Made by a program: the position numbers and the translations under genes
Origin: Chimonanthus salicifolius
Taxonomy: Eukaryota; Streptophyta; Magnoliopsida; Laurales; Calycanthaceae
Direction of reading: 5' to 3'
DNA: 64,000 nucleotides
NCBI GenBank assembly: GCA_013350335.1
Contig: CM023539.1
Coordinates: 10,703,302 to 10,767,301 of the forward strand
In this document: in pieces, positions 56,908 through 64,000 of the stretch
Layout: each line of letters begins with the position of its first letter
How positions within the stretch are numbered: position 1 is the first letter of the stretch
The notes under the pieces: generated by a model
What the model saw: the letters and a program-made list of their open reading frames with translations, nothing else
The model's database searches: none
Told to the model about the DNA's origin: nothing

Positions 56908-57099
56908 AAAAAGGGTGATTTTAGTTTTACAATTCTGGCACCTAACTTTAGTTTATTTAGTTTTTGTTAGTATGAACGTGTGGATTGGGATTGGTCTGTT
57001 GACTATTCCATATTATGATTTCTTTAGTTAATACAAGTCTTTTTCGAATGACAAGTCCTTTTTGAAGTAAAATTTTGTATCTTGTAAATGTTCATTTAT

Positions 57100-59010
57100 T
57101 TTTAAAGATTTAATTTATGAATGAATAGGTAAAAGATCTTGTTCTTTTAAAGTAATAACTGAGTTTATTGTATCAACTTTCCCTAATGTTGATTTTTCTA
57201 TAAACTCAAAGAATTTTTTTTTTCTTCAATTGAAGTTATAAATCCTTCGTTACTTGTTATATAAGATGTTATAGCTGTAAGGAACTAGATTCTTTTCTCC
57301 ATTGGCAGCATTTACTGTATGTGTTGTTTGTTCAAAATATTTTAGAGGTACTATTCCTTCCATTATACAACTTAACTTATGTGTGTCAAGGAGGCAAATT
57401 AATTCTGCTGTATAATCATTTGATATTTTTAAATTGACTTTAGTGTACCATCTTCTAAATGTCAATTTTGATATTTAACTTAGTTCTAATAACATTCCTA
57501 TTTCTGATTTTGTTCCTGAAGGTTCGCCCTTTCCATTTGTATTTAATGATTTGAATTCTAAGGTTTCTATTCTAGTTTTTATTTCTCATTTTGTTTCTTT
57601 TAATTCCTTTTACTGATCTTGAATAGACATAGGAGTTTCTTCACTATTTGTACATTTTTGGAGTCTTTTATATAAATTAGTCATATTATATAAATTAGTT
57701 TTTCTATATGTTCTTTTTGGTTGTTTGAGTCTTTTATATCAATTATCATTTCAAGGATTAATTTGCAATTTTCAGTTAGGACATTTATTTGACAATTTGA
57801 ATAAAAAAGATTAGGAAGAGGAAAATCCATACTTTATTTGGCATATATTACAATAACAATTTGGATTTCCATCACATTCTTCATGACTTAATTGGCTTAA
57901 AATTTTGATCATTAAATGGTTATCATTTTCTCAGAAATGTTCTTAGTCTGAATCTTTTATTTCTTCTTTGTCTTCATTATTATCTTCCGACTATGAGAAT
58001 TTTATTTCATTAATTTTACTTATTGTTTCATGTTTCAACTTCTTTTAAAACATTTATTATCGTAATGTCCTTTGTGACCATATTTATAAAGATATTGTTC
58101 TTCAGGCTTTATGTCTTTAGTTAAGGGGGAAGCTGATGGTTTATATTTTTTTATGTATTTTGTTTAAATTAGAATATCCTTTATCAACATATTTTTTGAA
58201 CTTCTTTTTATTTCTTTTAGAGGTTTTTCATATTCACTTATTTGATCATAATTTTTAATATCTATGTTTCTGAATAGTTTTTCATTATTTTCGTTTCAAA
58301 AAGATCATAGGCAAATTGAGAACAAAAATTTCTTAATTCTTTTTTATCATAAAGTTTTTACATGTTATTTGACGTTCATCTTTTATGTTATTACATATAT
58401 CGATTCCTGTTTGATTAATTTTCTATATTAAGTCACCATAAGTATAACTATCATAACCTCTTTGTCAATCTTTATGAGCAAAAGTATTTATAACATTTTC
58501 TGCTAATAAGGGTGGCAACCCATAGATGAATTTTTCATTTCAGAACGACTGATTCCATGTTTCTTGAAAATAAACTTTAGTAAAAAAATGTATCTTTAAA
58601 CCATTTAAAGTTTGTCAATATTCTACATATTTTGTTTATTAAATGTTTCAGAGTTAAGCTTTCTTTTCTTGGCTACAATGTGGAGTCTTTACATATTCTA
58701 GTATCGGTTCACCATTTTTTATCAAATATGATTCCTTGTTTGTTTCTTATATAAGTATTTTGTATTTCATTTCTCTGATTTTCAGTATGGTAACAATCCC
58801 AAATTTGCTAATTGCCTTCTAAACGCGTGATTATTAATTCCTCTATATTCTTTATTACTACTAGTTGTCAATATATTTACAAACATGTAATCTTTTTGCA
58901 CTTGTTGCGCAATTTGATATTCTATTAAAACGTCTATGTTCCATTCATATATAGATGACCCATTGAAAGAATTTAGATTTATAGCAGTTGATTATTTCTT
59001 CGATATAGCT
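57100..59010 (-). pseudogene. endogenous pararetrovirus, copy 2 (coat protein and protease relics)
   Basis: Minus-strand relics in the same order as copy 1. The coat protein region runs from about 59.0 to 57.85 kb. It opens with text matching the coat start of copy 1 (SSIYEWNID at about 58.94 kb) and has a zinc-knuckle relic near 58055-58100 in which both first cysteines are lost. The protease follows at 57250-57465; its active-site DTG has become DTH. Many frameshifts and stops break it, more than in copy 1. Movement protein and reverse transcriptase are absent. It lies just upstream of the PMEI-like gene, on the same strand, and inside the direct-repeat pair. Confidence 0.75.
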
Positions 59011-59014
59011 ATTG

Positions 59015-59648
59015 GTTTTTCAAATACAACTCGATCTGGGCTTGGGTGTGACTAGTTCGGGTTAACGTGGGCCCTCCAGTTGCAATTGGGCCCGGGTTCT
59101 GGCAGGCTTAAAGTCCAGTATGCCTGAGTTGTAAGTGTGTTTTGACCCTTGACTATTGAATCGTGTAAAGTCACAATTCTGAAATTTATTTCCATCATTG
59201 GCCAATGTGTACTTTGTCGTACATTCATGTATTGTTCCCTTGTTTGACCTATTTACTCAACATTTTGACTTGTTTTCCATATTTTGTACTATCCTGAGTT
59301 CATTCCTATCATCATGGGGGGTTGGATTTTCGACTTTCCAATAAGAGCTAGGTTTTGTAGGGAATGGTTATGTTGACAAATTGCACGGGGAGTTTGTAAA
59401 GAAAATAAACAAGAAGACCTTCGAAGATACAAACTTCATCTAGGTCATGTTTGATGGCAAACACCATATTCTCTATAATTAAATGGAGCCCAAGTATTGT
59501 TTCGCTTGCTTCATTGGAAAATGAGTTTGATGGGAACATGAATTTGAAATTCTGCTAAGAAAATTACTTTTCAATTTTAAATTGAAGAACTTCTCTATGT
59601 TTGTTTAACAATACCACTTGTTTCAGGGAGAAAAGTTCAATAATTGGG
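59015..59648. other. intergenic DNA without recognised features
   Basis: Between the viral copy and the direct repeat. A 63-codon minus-strand frame (59348-59539) shows no known domain. A short GGGC-rich stretch occurs at 59030-59110. Nothing else is supported. Confidence 0.4.
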
Positions 59649-60192
59649 CTGGGTTGATGTGATTTGGTTTAAAATTTGTTGTTATGGTTTGCAATGTACT
59701 TACTAAATCAGCAAAGTCAGGTACCGGGCAAGTTAGGTACTTATTGGTTCGAGTCGGCCCATTTAATACATGTGCGATGTTAGGTTGGCTATGAGTTGAA
59801 TCTAATTGAGTCTTCCAATATGACATGTGGGGATAGAGTTCACTTGTTTAATAAATGGAATTGGTTAGGTATGGATCAAGTTTGGTCAATCATTCAATAT
59901 GTGGTTGGTTTGGGTTTACCTATTTAATGAATGAGCTAGGTTGGGTCAACTACAAGTTGAGATTGACAAGGTAAGCTCATTTAAGATTGTCAAGTTTGGC
60001 CAACTTATTTAATAAATACGTTTGGTAGCTATAAGCCCAACGGACGTGTTTAAATTGTTCTAATTAGTCGATCTATCCACGAAATGGTTTGAGTCAAATT
60101 TTTTAATACGTAAACGAGGTCAAGTTTGAGAAAAATTGAAGTAATTGTATAATAAATGATATGGGACTGGGTCAACGCATTTAAGATTGGCT
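59649..60192 (+). repeat. 543-bp direct repeat, right copy
   Basis: Direct copy of 53613-54155, about 6.0 kb away. It breaks off exactly where LTR-like TATAACGCCCCTCCC begins, so that element probably inserted into the repeat. Confidence 0.85.
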
Positions 60193-61490
60193 ATAACGCC
60201 CCTCCCTCTCCCCCTAATTATCAGAGTATTTATTTCAGAATATTTAGATGGGAAGAGAGGGGAGAGTACCACGATGTGAGTCAAGTCCGAGTCCGAAGAC
60301 CTGACCCTCGACTGGCCCAACTAATGCGTGCACATGAACAAGGTCCATGTAATATTTGCAATGCATTAACTAAAAATCTACGGAAATATGTATATAAAAT
60401 TTTATACATTGAAAGATAATCATTCTCAATCCAAAGCAAAGCAATGTAATCCCATAGAATTAAATGTCAAATAAAAGGTTCAACCTCATTATCTAGGAGT
60501 TTATTACATCATCAATCTATCTTTCAATCACATAACTCCTACCTAAATATTTATTCTCAAAATGTAAACCAAAGGGGAATGTTCTCTTCTATTTCCAAAA
60601 TTCCAAAATAAAATGAAAAGCTCTACGAATTCCTTTCTCCTATTTTCATAACCATTTACGCGTGACTATTGCTCGGTCCTGCCTCATCACCTTTCTCCTT
60701 TCCTGCATTAGTTTTTAAAAGAGCAAAGATTTGTGGGCTTAGTCAACGCCCAGTTGGAATTCCCATCAAGTGGGTACCAACATGTGATATATATAAAACC
60801 GAGATAAAACATATATATGTTATTCACATCATATAGTTTATTTGAAAATCATCTCCATCCTATATTTCAATATCAGTTCATATTTCATATTCATAAAGCA
60901 TTCATATTCATTTTGTAATCATCTCATATAAATCAGAATCGTATATACATGTAAAGTATTTAGAAATCATCATGATGCACTATGCCCTGGTGACATGAAT
61001 TAATGCAAGCCCTTCTCATGCCCCATGCATTGATCACTATCTCATTCTCATTCAATAGTTATAAACATTGGCCATTTTGTCTGTAGCTTTCCTGGAGTAC
61101 CAGTAGGGAGCTACTACCCAATACTAGCATTTAACCGGGACTACCGGGAGAGTGCTACACACCCATACTCCTGCGCAGGTTTCGGGACTTCTTCTGACCC
61201 TGGATCTGTCTGCCTAATTATTATGTCATACTTTGTAACCCATGGACGCTGCCATATACAATGGTTAATTTATTTCAAATATTTCCGGTTAAAGTATATC
61301 ATCTCTTTAACCTTTGACTCATGCATTCCCATCCCACTTATATGTATGTGTTTCATGTCTATGCATTGATAAATTAAACATATTTGACAGCATATAAGAA
61401 ATACATTGTATTCAAAACTAGGTTTAATCAAATCATGCATTCAAATCAGTTTATAATTCAAATATACATAAATAGTCACTTGATACTTCA
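60193..61490 (+). mobile_element. probable LTR-retrotransposon sequence
   Basis: Starts TATAACGCCCCTCCCTC, a decayed form of the TGTAACGCCCC start common in large plant LTRs, right at the break in the 543-bp repeat. There is no coding region. It is interrupted or followed at 61491 by a second LTR-like start. The other end and target duplication are outside or hidden. Confidence 0.45.
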
Positions 61491-64000
61491 TGTAATGACC
61501 CGGCCCGATATTTCGGGATCTTAGAAGAGTGTTGCGGATCTCCAAGTTGTTTTTGGTGTTTTGGTGGCAGTGAGGATTGTGTGGAATCCATGGTGGGCCC
61601 AGTTCACCCGGTTTCGAGCTCTGAAGCTCAAAGGGCATTTTGGTAATTTTAATATTTTAATTATTTTTTTGTCTTTTAAATTATTTGAAAATCACATTTT
61701 GATTACCAAAAAAAAAACTTTTTGAAAATGATGCTTTTTTTTTTGTTAAAAAAAAAAAAAAAACCTAAATCCTAAGACCCCCCATATTTAATCTCTCTTT
61801 CCCCTCCCCTTACAAACCCTAGCCGCCGCCCCTCCCCTTTCTCCCTCTCCTCTTCTCTCTTCATCTCCTTCCTCTTTCCCAAGCAAACCCTAAAACCCCC
61901 TTGTCACCGCCGCCTCCACCTTACCCTTCTCCTTATCTCTGAAACCCTAAACCCCCCCTCCCTCCTACCGCCGTTGCCGCCCCTCTTCTCTCTTCTTCAG
62001 ATCCCTCTTTCCTTATGGTTTTTCTTCCTCTTTTAAACCCTAGATCCGGTCCCCCTTGTGTTGTGCCGCCGCCACCCTTATATTTTTCTCTTCTCCTTCC
62101 CTCATTTCCCTCATTTCCCTCATTCTCTTCCAAAACCCTAAATATATTACCTTCGCCGCCATCCCTCATCTCCTGTCCCTTCCTATTGCTTCTGCTTCCC
62201 AAGCCCTGTTGCAGTTTGGGTCTGACCCAACTGTTCAGCCCGTTTAGCCTTTCGGGCCTCCAAGCCTTCTAGGCCCAATTCGTGAGCCCAACGTCAGGCC
62301 CACGAGTTTTGACCCAAAGCCTTTTGAGCCTAGTTTTCCAGACCCAGCAAATCCAAGCCCAACTCTCTTTTGGCCCAGCAACTCAGCCCAGTTATAGGCC
62401 CGACCCAGTTATAAGCCCGTTTCAGGTCCACTTCAGGCTCACTTCCAACGTGTTTTGGAGATCTTTTCTGGAGTGCTTTTGGATCTTCTTTAGCTCGTTC
62501 CAGCCTGTTCGCAGGATCGTTCTCAGCCATTTCAGGCAGTTTTACAGGACCATCCTAGTTTCGCAGACCCGTCCCAGTTTCTCGAGCTCGGTAGCCCGAG
62601 CGTCACCTCCTTCAATCCTTTGACCAGTTTTCTTCACTCGGATTTCGAAAGTGCACACAAGTGAGGGGACTTATCACGGTTTTAGCATGCATTGCATATA
62701 CCAAATATGTACTTCCGGACAAGGAGTGATTCGAATGGGACCCTCTATTTATTAAGCCACTCGGTAAGGGTGAACCATCGAGAATGATTATGTGGAAAGG
62801 GGTTTGTTCGAGTGCACTCTTGTCCACTATATGTTATTATGAGAAATTTTAAGTGGATAAATTGATATCGAATATGATGCTTGGAAGATGTTGATGATAC
62901 TTTGAATGCTTATTTATAAAATGCAAATACAATCACGTCGAACATAGAGAAGTGTGTTTAAGTAACTCATTATGTGCTTTTGACTCACATGATGATGCAT
63001 GATATTGATTTTGGTTAGTTATGTTAGAACATGCTTATACTGTTATACACGCTTATTTCGTTCATATAGCTATAACATTTGAATGAATTCATGATGAGAA
63101 TAAGTTATGTGTTGGATGTCAAACATAATGCTTGAGACTTAATGATAACGAGTTATGTATCTATCCATAACATGTGGATGAATTTTTGTTGAGCGCCTAC
63201 TTATAATATGTGAATGAGACCATGATGAATATGGGGTTTGTGTTTTGAGACCTTACCACATGCATATATTGTTACACATGCTTAAGTTCTTATACATGAT
63301 TATGAAATCATGTGCATACATAAGAGGTGATCCACAACGGATAGTGTACCATTGGGTATTAAGATGGAGGATCTCTTTATGTGTATATGTTTATGACGTG
63401 ATGATGTTGGTTGTTGGGAAGACTTCGCCGTTACGCTCCGGCGGTCGAGACCCCCATAGGGGATGCTGGTCTCCCCGTTGCGTTCCGGCGGTTGAGGTGC
63501 CTGCTCTAGAGATTGGCTCCCTTGGGCATGGTTGAGGTGGTTTTCCGACACGGCTCGTGTGATTGAGGCAGTTGTGTGTTTTATCATCGGGCGCTATCGA
63601 GATGGTTTTTCGACATGGCTCGTGTGGCTGAGGGAGTCATGTATTCTGTAGTCAGGCGTGGTCGAGGTGATTTTCCGACATGGCTAGTGTGGGTGAGGCA
63701 GTTGCGTATTCTTTAGTCTTCTGATGGTACTAATGGGGAGACCGGAGTTTGTTGGAAGACCTAATGTGGGCTATCGAGATGATGTCTCGATTTTGGTCGG
63801 TGGATATTGAGGTGTATTTAGATTTCATGCATATAAGTACCCTTGTTGTTATGATATTCTGCATTCGTACGCATAATATCCACTTATATTGCTAACTTGT
63901 GATAAGCATTATATCCTCATTGGGCTGGTTAGCTTACCCCTTACCTTTCAGGTACCCCGATCGCGAAGGGGTCGTGCGGACCCTTTGAGTAAGCACCTGG
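61491..64000 (+). mobile_element. long LTR-like sequence, open at the window end
   Basis: Begins TGTAATGACCCGGCCCGATA, typical of large plant Gypsy LTRs. At about 61790-62160 it has a pyrimidine-rich leader with a TATTTAAT box and five AAACCCTA telo-box-like words, then GGCCCA-rich sequence, then a 65-bp tandem repeat (63531-63725). No polyprotein frame appears before the window ends, so this may be LTR plus untranslated leader. Frames here (for example 62282-62623) are GC-driven and carry no domain. Confidence 0.5.
63531..63725 (+). repeat. three-copy 65-bp tandem repeat
   Basis: Units start near 63531, 63596 and 63661. Each contains CGAGRTGRTTTTYCGACA-like text, then GGCTCGTGTG or GGCTAGTGTG, then a GAGGCAGT-like phrase. 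A pair of similar CGTT.CGCTCCGGCGGT words precedes them at about 63428 and 63475. Confidence 0.8.

Noticed and set aside
53613..60192. The 543-bp direct repeats as LTRs of one 6.6-kb retrotransposon
   Set aside because: The tips are not TG..CA, there is no primer site or purine tract inside, and the enclosed DNA holds an ordinary host gene and a minus-strand viral relic.
1..64000. CRISPR arrays, bacterial operons, riboswitches or tRNA/rRNA genes
   Set aside because: None seen. The sequence is plant nuclear DNA. tRNA-like boxes occur only inside SINEs, and the tandem repeats lack the spacer pattern of CRISPR.

Overview
The window is plant nuclear DNA. It is AT-rich, has few genes and is heavily loaded with transposable elements. 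Introns have GT-AG borders and carry tRNA-derived SINEs, LTR retrotransposons, MULE-type MITEs and fossil plant pararetrovirus (Caulimoviridae) sequence. The gene families (a Cf-type receptor-like protein, a PMEI-family protein and a plant-type mitochondrial TsaD/Qri7 homologue with a transit peptide) point to a flowering plant. The very long TE-filled introns suggest a fairly large genome. I cannot name the species.

Layout. (1) 1-5.3 kb: a tRNA-derived SINE with a clear target duplication, then a TATA box and a Cf-type LRR receptor-like protein gene broken by one single-base frameshift. (2) 5.3-11.1 kb: intergenic repeats, a 45-bp tandem repeat, and what looks like the flanks of a second RLP copy (upstream region joined directly to 3' flank, coding part missing). 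(3) 11.1-17.1 kb: a decayed endogenous caulimovirid on the minus strand (movement protein, coat protein, protease; no reverse transcriptase). A ~205-bp inverted repeat caps it and abuts a broken 5' fragment of a SAC3/GANP-family gene. (4) 17.2-24.1 kb: AT-rich repeats, a three-unit tandem repeat split by a SINE, and a MULE-type MITE with a near-perfect 9-bp target duplication. (5) 24.16-50.58 kb: one apparently intact gene on the minus strand, the mitochondrial tRNA N6-adenosine threonylcarbamoyltransferase GCP1 (TsaD/Kae1/Qri7 family). I could assemble 13 exons by eye that join in frame to 481 codons plus stop. Its introns hold a TRIM-like element with a MITE nested in it, an LTR element with 5-bp target duplications, LINE pieces, SINEs, tandem duplications and a solo LTR that begins 13 nt inside an intron. 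(6) 50.6-60.2 kb: intergenic repeats, a second full-length copy of the 9-bp-TSD MITE, an intact PMEI-family gene with TATA box and G-box, and a second, more decayed caulimovirid copy. A ~543-bp direct repeat flanks this interval. (7) 60.2-64 kb: LTR-like sequence of large retrotransposons with telo-box-like motifs and a 65-bp tandem repeat.

The genes are unrelated and show no operon-like logic. GCP1 and the PMEI-family gene look functional. The RLP is intact except for one indel. SAC3 and both viral copies are pseudogenes. The most interesting points are the inverted repeat at the viral/SAC3 junction, the MITE family with verified target duplications, and how GCP1 keeps all its exon borders despite insertions very close to a splice site.
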